From: Ruminococcus flavefaciens
GTDB taxonomy: Bacteria > Bacillota > Clostridia > Oscillospirales > Ruminococcaceae
Direction: 5' to 3'
DNA length: 64,000 nucleotides
NCBI RefSeq assembly: GCF_900119075.1
Contig: NZ_FPIP01000002.1
Location: 186,001 to 250,000 of the forward strand
Under the pieces are notes generated by a model. The model had not been told where the DNA came from and did no database searches. It saw nothing but the letters and a program-made list of their open reading frames with translations. The position numbers were made by a program, and so were the translations under genes. Shown here in pieces: positions 36,071 through 44,822 of this stretch; the first letter of the stretch is position 1; each line of letters starts with the position of its first letter.

Positions 36071-37482
36071 TTTGCTTTACCTCCTTTCTGTGGTTGTGTA
36101 GACGTTTGCGAATCTTGGTACGAATGTACATACTTTTTTTCGCTGTTGTTACACCAGAGTTTTAATCCCTTAAAGCTATTAAGTAGACGCCCTCCAATAT
36201 TATTTTTTCCTCTCTTAATAGAGCTACTGTAGTCAGTAACTTTACTGTAGAAAGTGTTTCTCCCTTCAGAAGATATACCATTTGCATCGCACCATTCCTG
36301 ATAGAAACGATATAACTCAACTGAAGAAATGACACCGTCCGGTGCGATCTCAAAGTTGTCCTTAAGGAATTCCTTTACATTGAGAAGTTCTATGCGTTTC
36401 TGAGCCAGTACTTCTTTTGACCTATCCGACAAACTGAATTGGTAGCCTGAGCTGATCAGTCTGGGAAGTTTATCAAGAGCAACGGAGAAGATAATGTCCT
36501 TTTCCTTGAGCAATTTCTCCTTCAGGTGAAAGTCAGTCTGCACTTCATCGATTACTCTGTCTTTAAAGTAAATTGGTATGATTCTGTCAAGAGTAGCCGA
36601 ATCCATGTGCTTGAAAACAGGAAAATGATTTGATGCAGTAGTGAACTTAGCGAAGCAGACGAATTCCACTGAGTTCTCATAGAGTCGTCTTCCGGTTATC
36701 TTATCGCCTGCGATTATGCTTTTGAAAGCGTCATCGTTTCGCATCGGTTCTGCTGATGTTTCTCTTGAAAGGTTTGCAATTTTTCCCTGATACTTGATTC
36801 TCGACTGTTCAGTACCAAGTTTTGAGAATGGAACAGCAGAAGTGTTGTCAGGACCTAGTGCATCTTCAATTACATCAAGAAGCAATGATTTACCACATTG
36901 TTCAGGACCAATGAAAAAAGCTGCTTTACGTGCTTCTGTTAATGAAGTGCAAATGTACGCCATCCATTCAAGCGCACAATCCAGATTTTCATTTCCAAGA
37001 CTTGTTTCAGCGAAGTTTCTAAACGATGGCGCTTCTTCAAGTTTTGCTCCTTCCTTGTAGTTGAAGTTCAACTTATAAAGGTATAGGCTGTCTTTAGCAG
37101 GAGTCCTAAACTTACCAGTCAGAGCATCGAATTCTCCATTAAAGGCTAAAAGTTTAAATTTATTTTTTGAATGAATATCGTCAATGTCAATCTGTAGTTC
37201 GGGTGCATCCCTTGCTCGTTCCAAAGCTTCTTTAATCTCATTTGAACTAATGTTGATTCTGTCCGCTTCGGTAAGTAGAGCTCGGATAATAGCTATTGCT
37301 TCTCGTTCCGTTATGGGGGTAAGCAGATGCTCAACGGCAAGATAAAATGATCCTCCGCAACTACGCAGGAATTTCATTATGATCAGCCGTTTCACAATTT
37401 CCGATATGGACTTTTTATGATCCATAATCTGTATTTCCCCATGTTTTTTGAGAAGTAAGGCTATGAGTTTAAGAATATTCAT
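36067..37482 (-). CDS. P4-type primase/superfamily 3 helicase
   Basis: Replication protein of 471 residues. The SF3 helicase core is recognisable from FFIGPEQCGKSLLLDVI (Walker A, residues 192-199), then SKLGTEQSRIKYQGKIANLSRE and the sensor-type region FTTASNHFPVFKHMDSATLDRIIPI, as in phage P4 alpha and D5-like proteins. A winged-helix C-terminus follows (VISSVELYRFYQEWCDANGI). The N-terminal 100 residues lack a clear primase catalytic motif. It would support replication of the excised element. Confidence 0.85.
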   Translation of the reverse strand: MNILKLIALLLKKHGEIQIMDHKKSISEIVKRLIIMKFLRSCGGSFYLAVEHLLTPITEREAIAIIRALLTEADRINISSNEIKEALERARDAPELQIDIDDIHSKNKFKLLAFNGEFDALTGKFRTPAKDSLYLYKLNFNYKEGAKLEEAPSFRNFAETSLGNENLDCALEWMAYICTSLTEARKAAFFIGPEQCGKSLLLDVIEDALGPDNTSAVPFSKLGTEQSRIKYQGKIANLSRETSAEPMRNDDAFKSIIAGDKITGRRLYENSVEFVCFAKFTTASNHFPVFKHMDSATLDRIIPIYFKDRVIDEVQTDFHLKEKLLKEKDIIFSVALDKLPRLISSGYQFSLSDRSKEVLAQKRIELLNVKEFLKDNFEIAPDGVISSVELYRFYQEWCDANGISSEGRNTFYSKVTDYSSSIKRGKNNIGGRLLNSFKGLKLWCNNSEKKYVHSYQDSQTSTQPQKGGKAK

Positions 37483-37675
37483 AAAACTCTTCCTTTCTGT
37501 AATACATTATGCTATACTATAAATGTAGAATAGTATAATATGCTTTTACGTATGTATTCAATTGTCAAGTTGCTTGATCAGTTGATCTTTGCTCCCCTGA
37601 TCTATAAGTATTATAGCATCGTCAAAATAAAATAACTATAATCGCAAAAGTGGGATTTTGTGGGAAAGGTTTTTT
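37483..37675. promoter_or_regulatory. Divergent intergenic region with inverted repeat
   Basis: Contains TATACTAT and ATAGTATA (37513-37520, 37530-37537) around a 9-nt spacer, a minus-strand TTGACA at 37568-37563 and a plus-strand TATAAT at 37637-37642. Probably houses promoters for the mobilization operon and the gene at 37676. It is also a candidate oriT region, though no nick-site consensus was recognised. Confidence 0.45.
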
Positions 37676-38695
37676 ATGGAAAAACAACGTAATAAAGGAA
37701 AAAAAGGTAAAGAAAAGTTTAATGATATTCAAGAAATATTTATTAAACAGATCATAAAGGGTATATTTGATACAACCACAGTTGGACTAACAGTTACTTA
37801 TGAAGGAGAATTTATTAGTCGTACAGCAGGTTCTATTGCTGTAAAAAAAGATATAAAGTGGTTCAAAAAGCTGTTCTCATATACTTTTAAAAATAGAAAT
37901 GCTGCTTATCTGGATGATAAGCCTCCGTTTATAAGAATAGATGTGTTTAATAAAGCCATTCATTCTATAAATGATATTTTTGGAATATCTGATGATGATA
38001 ATCCCCAATTATACAATACTTTATCAGATGATGAGATGGATCATAAAGGAGAACTGCTTTACCAGTGCTATTGTTTAATTCTTCAAATTATTTATTATAA
38101 TCTTGATGGTGATGAGTATAAAAAAGACAATACATTGGATTATGAAAAGATAAGGGAAGTCTTTTCCCCTATGATAAAGGACTTATTTGACATTAAAAGT
38201 ATGGATTCTTTGTTAGATCAAAAAAAATATGATGATTCATTAAGATTGGCTAATTATGAACCCAGTGCATTTGATGATATTGAGATAACAGATGACTTCG
38301 CAAGAAAAAAGAGAAGATTACTCTCAGGTAATGATAAAAAGATATATATAGATAATGCCACAAAGTATATGCAAAAAATGGAAATCGTATTATCTGCATA
38401 CAATTCGGATAATAATACTAAGGAATTAGCAAGACGAAGTCTATATGAACCTATATATTTTTACAGAAGTACTGTATTATCTTTGATTAATTTAAAGGAT
38501 ACAATGAAGGAAGAAATATTAGATTTGTTAAGAAAATGCTACGAACTGTTTTTTAAAGAGGATCCTTCAGATATTCAAGAACAAAAGAGATTAGAGTTTG
38601 CATATTACATTGAATATAGGGCATATCTTGTAGATAATTTAAAAGCATTATCTCAGCTTGTAGAAGAAGATAAACATAGAAAGACGCATTTTTAA
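37676..38695 (+). CDS. Uncharacterised protein, AT-rich gene
   Basis: I do not recognise this 339-residue protein. The ATG at 37676 is preferred over the TTG at 37658 because AAAGG precedes it. It begins with a very basic stretch (MEKQRNKGKKGKEK), has no signal peptide or membrane helix, and is mostly helical with many Asp, Lys and Tyr residues. Base composition is lower in GC than the mobilization genes or the amidoligase module beside it, indicating separate origin. It is monocistronic, with its own promoter region and a bidirectional terminator. Defence or regulatory cargo is possible but unsupported. Confidence 0.75.
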   Translation: MEKQRNKGKKGKEKFNDIQEIFIKQIIKGIFDTTTVGLTVTYEGEFISRTAGSIAVKKDIKWFKKLFSYTFKNRNAAYLDDKPPFIRIDVFNKAIHSINDIFGISDDDNPQLYNTLSDDEMDHKGELLYQCYCLILQIIYYNLDGDEYKKDNTLDYEKIREVFSPMIKDLFDIKSMDSLLDQKKYDDSLRLANYEPSAFDDIEITDDFARKKRRLLSGNDKKIYIDNATKYMQKMEIVLSAYNSDNNTKELARRSLYEPIYFYRSTVLSLINLKDTMKEEILDLLRKCYELFFKEDPSDIQEQKRLEFAYYIEYRAYLVDNLKALSQLVEEDKHRKTHF

Positions 38696-38698
38696 AAA

Positions 38699-38730
38699 AT
38701 AACCACGGTGCTCATACCGTGGTTATCTTT
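38699..38730. terminator. Bidirectional terminator between convergent genes
   Basis: ATAACCACGGT and ACCGTGGTTAT pair over 11 bp, with a T-rich 3' side on each strand. Confidence 0.8.
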
Positions 38731-38738
38731 GTCTCTGC

Positions 38739-39695
38739 TCAGAATGCTTCAAGCAGGCTGTATTCCTCTTCACCCTTGACAGCACAGAGCGTTTCGTGAA
38801 GTAGGCTGTGGTCTGCGAGCATATCCTCGATCTCGTCACAGGTATAGCCGAACTCCAACAGCAGCTCAACATCAGCGGTATCAACTCCGTAACAGCCACA
38901 ATAGGCAAGCAGCAGTTCTTCATGCACGTTATAATAAGGCTCGTCGTCGTACCAACTCAGATACTTCGAGCGATATATCTTAGGCTGAAACTGCGACCTC
39001 GATATCCTGCCATTCCTGTCGATGCACAGGATATCGCCCTCGTCCGTATCGATGCGCTTGCTCTCGAACTTATGCAGGCCCAGCTGCTTCAGAGCCTTCT
39101 TCATGATCGACTCCGTTGAAGCGTATACAAAAAGGCCTATTGTCTCGAAGTGGAGCAGGCACATCGGATTGCTCCCTTTTATAATGTATAAGCTGTTGGT
39201 CTGGTCGAGCACGGTAAAAGTGAAGTTTCCCTCGACCGTTTCTGCCATGTACTGCAAGCTGTCGAAGTCAAGTTTTCCCTGCTTCTCGATAAGCTGAACG
39301 CCGATATAGCTGTCAGTATCGATATATGTATCGGGGATAACCTTGTCACGGCGGAGCTCCTTGTCATTCCAGAGGACACCGTTATGTGCAAAAGCGAACT
39401 CCTTGTCAGCGTGACCGGCAAACGGGTGATTGTTGTAATTCTGCTTCTTATCGCCCTGTGTAGCCAATCTTGTATGTCCCATAACAGCCTTTGTACCGTC
39501 GGGAGCGTTGAAGTGCAGCTTGTGCGCTGCCTTCGGTCGTTTGAATATCGTTACTCTTCCGCTGTTGATATAACTGATACCGGCAGCGTCGGTACCTCTC
39601 TCCTCAGCTGCGTTTGCCAGAGCCTGAGTGAGCTTTCTGAGAACCTTGTATGGGACAATTCCTCTATAATCGAGCCATCCGAATAATGCACACAT
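38739..39695 (-). CDS. Class II glutamine amidotransferase
   Basis: An N-terminal-nucleophile amidotransferase of 318 residues. After Met removal Cys2 would be the nucleophile (MCALFGW). RGTDAAG, MGHTRLATQG and FAHNGVL are the class II glutaminase motifs, as in GlmS and PurF. No synthetase domain is attached, so it must pass ammonia to a partner. The gene ends one base before the amidoligase frame begins to be counted (1-nt gap), making the amidoligase the obvious partner. The C-terminus is acidic and helical. Confidence 0.88.
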   Translation of the reverse strand: MCALFGWLDYRGIVPYKVLRKLTQALANAAEERGTDAAGISYINSGRVTIFKRPKAAHKLHFNAPDGTKAVMGHTRLATQGDKKQNYNNHPFAGHADKEFAFAHNGVLWNDKELRRDKVIPDTYIDTDSYIGVQLIEKQGKLDFDSLQYMAETVEGNFTFTVLDQTNSLYIIKGSNPMCLLHFETIGLFVYASTESIMKKALKQLGLHKFESKRIDTDEGDILCIDRNGRISRSQFQPKIYRSKYLSWYDDEPYYNVHEELLLAYCGCYGVDTADVELLLEFGYTCDEIEDMLADHSLLHETLCAVKGEEEYSLLEAF

Positions 39696-39696
39696 A

Positions 39697-40797
39697 TCAC
39701 ATTTCCTCCTCTTCGTTGATATCGTCGTTGACGTAAAGTTTACGTTCTTTCAGGTACTGTATCAGCTCAGGCTCCCTGATATCGCCTACAAAGTCCAGCC
39801 ATGACAGCTTGGACAGGGTATCGTCTGTGTTGTTGATTGCAGCATCGATAATAGCGTTGACAAGCTCAAGAACAGCGATGAAAGTGTTGTATTTCAGCGT
39901 TCCCCTGAACATTCTGAACTCGATCGTTGCGTAGTTCATAAGATTTACAGCGGCATATCGGCCGTTGTTGCCTTTCTTAGCCTTATCAAGTATCTCCCTG
40001 CCTGTCTTCTCAAAGCCGTAGCGAGCTGCCCATCTGTTCATGGCGTACTCGGAGCGGCGTGAGAATTTCAGCAGTTCATTCCAGTGATTCTCCACAAAGT
40101 ACAGTATCCTGCTGATAGTTTCATCCTGCTCCTCACGGTTATCGCCGAGACAGTCACGGTTCACATGGACGTGAAGCCCACATGTACTTGTCTGATGTGA
40201 GCGATATCCCAGAGATATAGCCTTCTTCATGATCTCCGCCCACTGATACTGCTTGTGGAAAGCAAGAGACATGGGATGCGTTACCAGTTCCATTCCGTCG
40301 TCAAGTGAGCCGTCACCCTTGATGTAGATATGCTCCTCGTTTCTGTTGGCGATAGCAAGAAGCTCGTCAGCGTTGTCCGAGTCTTTGCCTGCTCCGTCAA
40401 TTTCAAGCTCTACACCGAAATAGCGGTGAGAATCGCCATAGAAGATAGGCTCAGGCTTGTAGCCGTAGTCGTGTATGCTTCTGTTCTTGTCAACTTCGTC
40501 ATGGTAGCAGTCGCTGCAGTAATCGTAGCCATCAAGGTGATAGGCATCGTCCTCATGGAGCAGAGCATCACAGCAGCTGCAGCGAGTATAGTGGTTGTGA
40601 TAGCAGTTGGAGCAGAGTGTAGTGTATTCGTCACCGTAGCTGTCATCGCTCCAAATGACAGAGCCGCAGCGGTCACAGGTGGTCGTATGGCTTTCGTAGC
40701 AGTCGGTGCAGACGATCTCACCGTTGACTTCCTCGTAGTCCTTGCCATCTTCGATAAGTGCTCCGCAGTGAGAGCAGTAGATTTTATTCTCTTCCAT
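39697..40797 (-). CDS. Amidoligase (COOH-NH2 ligase) with N-terminal zinc ribbons
   Basis: The 366 residues have two parts. Residues 8-97 carry a series of CxxC pairs (CSHC, CTDC, CDRC, CSNC, CSCC, CSDC), likely LIM-like or treble-clef zinc ribbons. Residues about 125-330 match the amidoligase_2 family of the glutamine synthetase/glutamate-cysteine ligase superfamily: FGVELEID (127-134), GDGSLDDGMELVTHP, GLHVHVNRD (207-215) and IEFRMFRG (292-299) provide the metal and ATP ligands. Such enzymes form amide bonds with ATP. A glutaminase partner lies immediately downstream. The target is unknown. Confidence 0.87.
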   Translation of the reverse strand: MEENKIYCSHCGALIEDGKDYEEVNGEIVCTDCYESHTTTCDRCGSVIWSDDSYGDEYTTLCSNCYHNHYTRCSCCDALLHEDDAYHLDGYDYCSDCYHDEVDKNRSIHDYGYKPEPIFYGDSHRYFGVELEIDGAGKDSDNADELLAIANRNEEHIYIKGDGSLDDGMELVTHPMSLAFHKQYQWAEIMKKAISLGYRSHQTSTCGLHVHVNRDCLGDNREEQDETISRILYFVENHWNELLKFSRRSEYAMNRWAARYGFEKTGREILDKAKKGNNGRYAAVNLMNYATIEFRMFRGTLKYNTFIAVLELVNAIIDAAINNTDDTLSKLSWLDFVGDIREPELIQYLKERKLYVNDDINEEEEM

Positions 40798-40826
40798 TGT
40801 ATTATCCTCCTCAGGGCATAAAAATA

Positions 40827-40850
40827 CCTTCCCGAACTGAATCGGGAGGG
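40827..40850 (-). terminator. Terminator/attenuator between DUF960 and amidoligase genes
   Basis: CCTTCCCGA and TCGGGAGGG pair. On the minus strand the hairpin is followed by TATTTTTATG, so it could limit transcription into the amidoligase gene. Confidence 0.65.
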
Positions 40851-40860
40851 CTTCTTTGTA

Positions 40861-41145
40861 TCAGTATTCTTCTGCAAGCAGCATTGTTGAGTGATCGCCA
40901 TCGTCTATGATGTAGACTTTGGCTGTTATCGGAGTATCTGACGGTATCAGATATTCCATGTGGTATTCGGGTTCTTCTGACGAGTGAGATATGCTCTGCA
41001 TCGGGCCTGATGCCGTAAGCTCAAAGACCTGAAGGTAGTCCTTCGCACCCTGCATCCTTTCCATGCATTCCCACATGAACAGCTGAAGTTCCAGCGGTAT
41101 CGTGCTGTCAACTCCACAGGTCAGATAACGTTCATTTGTAAACAT
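40861..41145 (-). CDS. DUF960-family small protein
   Basis: 94 residues starting MFTNERYLTCGVD with IPLELQLFMWECM and KDYLQVFEL, the conserved features of the DUF960 family. Function is unknown. These proteins are common on Firmicute plasmids and integrative elements. Here it heads the minus-strand set DUF960, amidoligase, glutamine amidotransferase. A clear AAGGAGG ribosome site precedes the ATG. Confidence 0.8.
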   Translation of the reverse strand: MFTNERYLTCGVDSTIPLELQLFMWECMERMQGAKDYLQVFELTASGPMQSISHSSEEPEYHMEYLIPSDTPITAKVYIIDDGDHSTMLLAEEY

Positions 41146-41191
41146 CGTTTCCTCCTTCCGTTTGCTATGCTCCTATGATCCGCCGTAGCGG

Positions 41192-41238
41192 TCTCTATGT
41201 GGTCAGCCATTATCGTATAATCAGTACCTGACATAGAG
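41192..41238. promoter_or_regulatory. Nested inverted repeats, likely operator of divergent genes
   Basis: CTCTATGTGGTCAG faces CTGACATAGAG across a spacer that contains a second palindrome, ATTATCGTATAAT (41209-41221). The latter includes a TATAAT. It is in the 203-nt gap between the DUF960 gene (minus) and an HTH gene (plus). Confidence 0.55.
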
Positions 41239-41348
41239 GCATATCAATGATATATAGCTCAGAATGAGAACATTAGCGATATGAACCACAACCAGAATTA
41301 CAACAATATAATAAGTAGCAAGCTACCAAAAGAACAGGAGGTGAAACA

Positions 41349-41540
41349 ATGGAGGCCGTAACACAGGAGGAGCTTATAACCATTGAGGAAGTCATGAAGA
41401 TTCTGAAGATAGGCAAAAACACCGCCTATCAGCTGCTGGAGGACAAGGAAATAGAAGCCTTCAGGATCGGCAACAAGTGGAAGATCCCACGATCATCCGT
41501 ATACAAATATATTCAGGCACAGACACATAACGTCAAATAG
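41349..41540 (+). CDS. Excisionase-family HTH protein
   Basis: 63 residues with a complete helix-turn-helix of the MerR/excisionase type: LITIEEVMKILKIGKNTAYQ, then EIEAFRIGNKWKIPRSS as wing. A strong AGGAGGTGAAAC precedes the ATG. It is next to nested palindromes that could be its binding site. It may regulate the divergent amidoligase module, the downstream helicase gene, or act as a directionality factor. Confidence 0.8.
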   Translation: MEAVTQEELITIEEVMKILKIGKNTAYQLLEDKEIEAFRIGNKWKIPRSSVYKYIQAQTHNVK

Positions 41541-41738
41541 CCTATGTACCCTGTACAGAAAGCAGACGTTCTCTTTCAGACTCTTTTTTCTACTGATTCT
41601 TAAACATATTGATAGTACGGGCTCACAGGGGCGGAAAGCTTCAATTAAGAAGCTTCTGTGGGCGCTGTGGGGGATATACCTGAGTTTATATCTCCTGCAG
41701 CTGTACTATGCCTTGAACGGCTTTCGCATAGTGCTTGC

Positions 41739-41769
41739 AGCGCAGGGGGATGACCTCTGCGCTCTTTTT
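41739..41769 (+). terminator. Intrinsic terminator in the leader of the helicase gene
   Basis: AGCGCAGGGG and CCTCTGCGCT pair, followed at once by CTTTTTAATTT, 52 nt before the start codon. Upstream, AGCTTC/GAAGCT around AATTAA (about 41647-41668) can form another hairpin, so the leader may attenuate helicase expression. Confidence 0.7.
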
Positions 41770-41820
41770 AATTTCATTACAACATCTTGTAAACAAAATA
41801 ATCATGAAGGAGTTGTTGTA

Positions 41821-44430
41821 ATGAAGTACAAAGTCTCTGTCTATCCAAAGAGCTTCAAAGGGAAGGACAAATCAGTCATGAATGCTTCTACCAAGAAGAT
41901 AACTAAGCTTATACCTAAATATAGCCGTGAACTCAGTGTTGCTGAACTGGCTGATGCTATATATAATATGCGGGTCTTCTGTCCTGCTACCTTCAAGGGG
42001 GACCATAAAAGCCAGGATGAAATGGAAGCAATTCAGTTCTTCGCTCTCGATTTCGATGGCGGTATTGATATCTATACTGCAAAAGCCAGAGCCGAATATT
42101 ACAAGCTTCCCATAGCGATATACTATGAGACTTCCAGTTCTGTGAACTGGTCTAAATTCAGGCTCGTCTTTCTGTGTTGTCAGGAGGTCAACGATAAGGA
42201 TCTTGCTGTGCTTGTGCAGTACTGTCTGTGTACTGTGTTCCCTGAGGTGGATAAATCCTCCAAGGATTTCAGTAAGCTCTATTATCCGGGGAAGAATGTC
42301 ATCTGCAGCGATGTCTCTTTCAGTATCCATGATCTTCTTATCAGCACTCTTGCGTATCTTCAAAAGAATGATCCCAAGAATAAGATGCACATACTTAAGC
42401 GTATAGCCAAGAAGTCACATGTTGTTCTTCGGAACAACACTTTTGCGTTCATTCCCAACTCCGTATCTTTATCTTCCGGTGCCTCTCTCCTCCCTCCTCC
42501 TGCGGAGGAGTCGGAGAGCCCTGCTGAAGAAATGACTGAAAGTTACGATTTCAGGATGATCACCATATATAATAATATGGTTCGCACCCAAAAATCGTCA
42601 GAAAGTGTTAGTTTGCTATTCTCAGAGAGCTGTGAGGACATCACAAGAGAGTACAGAGATACGGAGAAGAAACACAGAGACAAGCCGTCTCAGGTTGATA
42701 TATCAGGCGATACATATTGCCGATTACTGAATGAGTTCAGGAATGGAAGAAGACTTCCCCACGAGGAGTGGTTCGGACTGGCCCTGAACCTGATACACAT
42801 CAAAGGTGGTAAATCACTTATCACTGATACATTCTGCAAGTACAGCAGTCAGTATGATGATATAGACCGAAAGGAAGTTCAGATCGAGTTCGCCTGTCGA
42901 AATGACTACAAAGCTCAGAGATGTGACGACTACTGCCCTTACGCTCAGGAGTGCGACCATGAGTCCAATATGGTGTATACGCTGAAGATGTCATCCGGAA
43001 AGATTATTGAGCTTGATAATGAGCCTGTATATAAGGATATAGACGAGATGCGCCGTGAGCTTCATGAAGGGATAAAAGAGTCAATGAGACTTCCCGGAAC
43101 GAAGATAATAAAAGCTCCCACAGGAGCAGGAAAGACATATGCGTATCTCAGCGTGATCAAGGAATCTGAGCGTCAGACCATAGTTGCTGTCCCTAACAAA
43201 AAGCTCATGTACGCTGTTGCTGCTGAAGCTGAGAAAAGGGAAATCAGTTATATCACTACACCGATTATAGAAGACTTGCTTCAAGAACTTAAAGACACGG
43301 AAACTGTTAGGCTTATACGTCATATGTACGCTGTAGGCAATGACAGGAACATCAACTACGTTCTCAGGGAGTGTGAAGAGGAGATCGCTCATGCTTACCT
43401 TGACAAAATGGATCGACTGAGGGAGTATAAGGGTCAGCTTATAATAACCACCCATGCCAGATTACTCAAGATGAAGCCTGACTATCTCAGATGCAGGAAT
43501 GTAATTATAGACGAGGACATATTACCGTCTATGATACAGATCAGGCAGGTGAATATATCTGACATAATGGATGTGCTGGACGAAAACAAAGAGGAAGATA
43601 CTTTCTCTGTTGTCTCGATTGCTAAATTAAAGCGTATTACCAATGTAAGCGGCTATGAAGTCATTGAAGCGATAGATGAAGAATATCTTGATGATGAAGA
43701 AAGACTTTTGATATGCCGCAGGATAAGCCGTGATAATTATTCAGCCATCTTCCCTGCATTGAGAGCACGCTGTTTTTATCACAAGGACGATGATGATGAG
43801 GTATACTTTGTGGAAACTCAGCCGATCCCCATCTGCAATTGCACTATTGTCTCAGCAACCGTAAACGAAATGCTGTACAGAAAGCTGTTAGGCAATCAGC
43901 TTTATTCCTTCAAGGATCTTGGTGAATTGAAATACAAGGGGAAGCTGTATCTTCATCATGACCGCTCATACAGCAAGAGCTGCTTGACTGAGAATCGTGA
44001 TATCATAACAGAACTGCGCAAGAAGTACGAAAACAAGAGCAATATCATCACATTCAAGGACTTTGCTAAATTTGGAGAGATGTACTTCGGTGCAGCTCAA
44101 GGTATTAACGGACTAGCAGGCTGCGATCTTACAGTAATAGGCACATTCCACCGTCCTGAGTATGTGTATAAGCTGTGGGCGATGATAATGGGTGATCTCA
44201 ATACAGATGATACTCTCGCTGTAAGACGTATAGAGCGTAACGGGTTCAACTTCTCATTCATGACGTTCAAGGATCCTCTACTGCGGGAGATACAGCTGTA
44301 CCTTATAGAAAGTGAGGCGGAACAGGCTGTAGGCAGGGCGAGACTGGTATCTCATGACTGCAATGTACATCTGTTCTCAAATCTGCCGTTAAAGCAATGC
44401 AGGCTGAAAATGCGAACTTTCGGTGACTGA
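41821..44430 (+). CDS. Primase-like/DEAD-type helicase replication protein
   Basis: 869 residues from ATG 41821, chosen because GAAGGAG precedes it and the frame upstream to 41713 crosses a terminator hairpin. The N-terminal domain (IQFFALDFDGGIDIYTAKAR, then SSVNWSKFRLVFLC) resembles primase-polymerase/RepB-type folds. A Cys cluster (CDDYCPYAQECDH) follows about residue 370. The helicase part has Walker A APTGAGKT (432-439), Walker B IIDED (564-566 acidic), and QAVGRARL as motif VI. It is probably a replication initiator/helicase for the element or a remnant of a second element's replication module. Confidence 0.75.
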   Translation: MKYKVSVYPKSFKGKDKSVMNASTKKITKLIPKYSRELSVAELADAIYNMRVFCPATFKGDHKSQDEMEAIQFFALDFDGGIDIYTAKARAEYYKLPIAIYYETSSSVNWSKFRLVFLCCQEVNDKDLAVLVQYCLCTVFPEVDKSSKDFSKLYYPGKNVICSDVSFSIHDLLISTLAYLQKNDPKNKMHILKRIAKKSHVVLRNNTFAFIPNSVSLSSGASLLPPPAEESESPAEEMTESYDFRMITIYNNMVRTQKSSESVSLLFSESCEDITREYRDTEKKHRDKPSQVDISGDTYCRLLNEFRNGRRLPHEEWFGLALNLIHIKGGKSLITDTFCKYSSQYDDIDRKEVQIEFACRNDYKAQRCDDYCPYAQECDHESNMVYTLKMSSGKIIELDNEPVYKDIDEMRRELHEGIKESMRLPGTKIIKAPTGAGKTYAYLSVIKESERQTIVAVPNKKLMYAVAAEAEKREISYITTPIIEDLLQELKDTETVRLIRHMYAVGNDRNINYVLRECEEEIAHAYLDKMDRLREYKGQLIITTHARLLKMKPDYLRCRNVIIDEDILPSMIQIRQVNISDIMDVLDENKEEDTFSVVSIAKLKRITNVSGYEVIEAIDEEYLDDEERLLICRRISRDNYSAIFPALRARCFYHKDDDDEVYFVETQPIPICNCTIVSATVNEMLYRKLLGNQLYSFKDLGELKYKGKLYLHHDRSYSKSCLTENRDIITELRKKYENKSNIITFKDFAKFGEMYFGAAQGINGLAGCDLTVIGTFHRPEYVYKLWAMIMGDLNTDDTLAVRRIERNGFNFSFMTFKDPLLREIQLYLIESEAEQAVGRARLVSHDCNVHLFSNLPLKQCRLKMRTFGD

Positions 44431-44536
44431 GAGTATCTTTACAGGTGCTCTTAGGCCTGCCTGCCTTGGCGAGGAGCGATTCAGTTCATGGTGTGAGTAT
44501 AAGTATAGGGCGTACAGGGGACAGCGTAACGGCTCA

Positions 44537-44626
44537 GAATCAAAAAACAGTTGATTTCAATGAGAACAATACAACTATTATATAATGGGAGCTTCTATAA
44601 CAGTTACCAAAGTTACAGAGGATTCC
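44537..44626 (+). repeat. Leader repeat, copy 1
   Basis: Begins GAATCAAAAAACAGTTGATT, contains TATTATATAATGG and ends GAGGATTCC. It is about 90 nt and very similar to 44707-44796. Downstream are GAAGGAGG and the two-codon ORF ATG-ACA-TAA at 44652, so its gene appears lost. The region 44431-44536 shows no gene. Confidence 0.75.
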
Positions 44627-44706
44627 GCATTCACAGAAGGAGGTTGCTGACATGACATAAGCCAAAACACATGACGAACAGCCGTACAGGCTGTCATTAC
44701 AGACAG

Positions 44707-44796
44707 GAATCAAAAAACAATTGATTTCAATGAAAACAATACAACTATTATATAATGGAAGACTCTGTGATCTTTGTTAAGGATACGGAGGATTCC
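44707..44796 (+). repeat. Leader repeat, copy 2
   Basis: Same 90-nt unit as copy 1, with GAATCAAAAAACAATTGATT, a TATAAT (44751-44756) and an imperfect hairpin GGAAGACTCTG...CGGAGGATTCC. It directly precedes the HTH gene at 44823. Confidence 0.75.
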
Positions 44797-44822
44797 AAAT
44801 AAACTAACAGGAGGATTCTAAA

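Noticed and set aside
41713-41820. N-terminal extension of the helicase frame
   Set aside because: It crosses a strong terminator hairpin and lacks a ribosome site. The ATG at 41821 has GAAGGAG.
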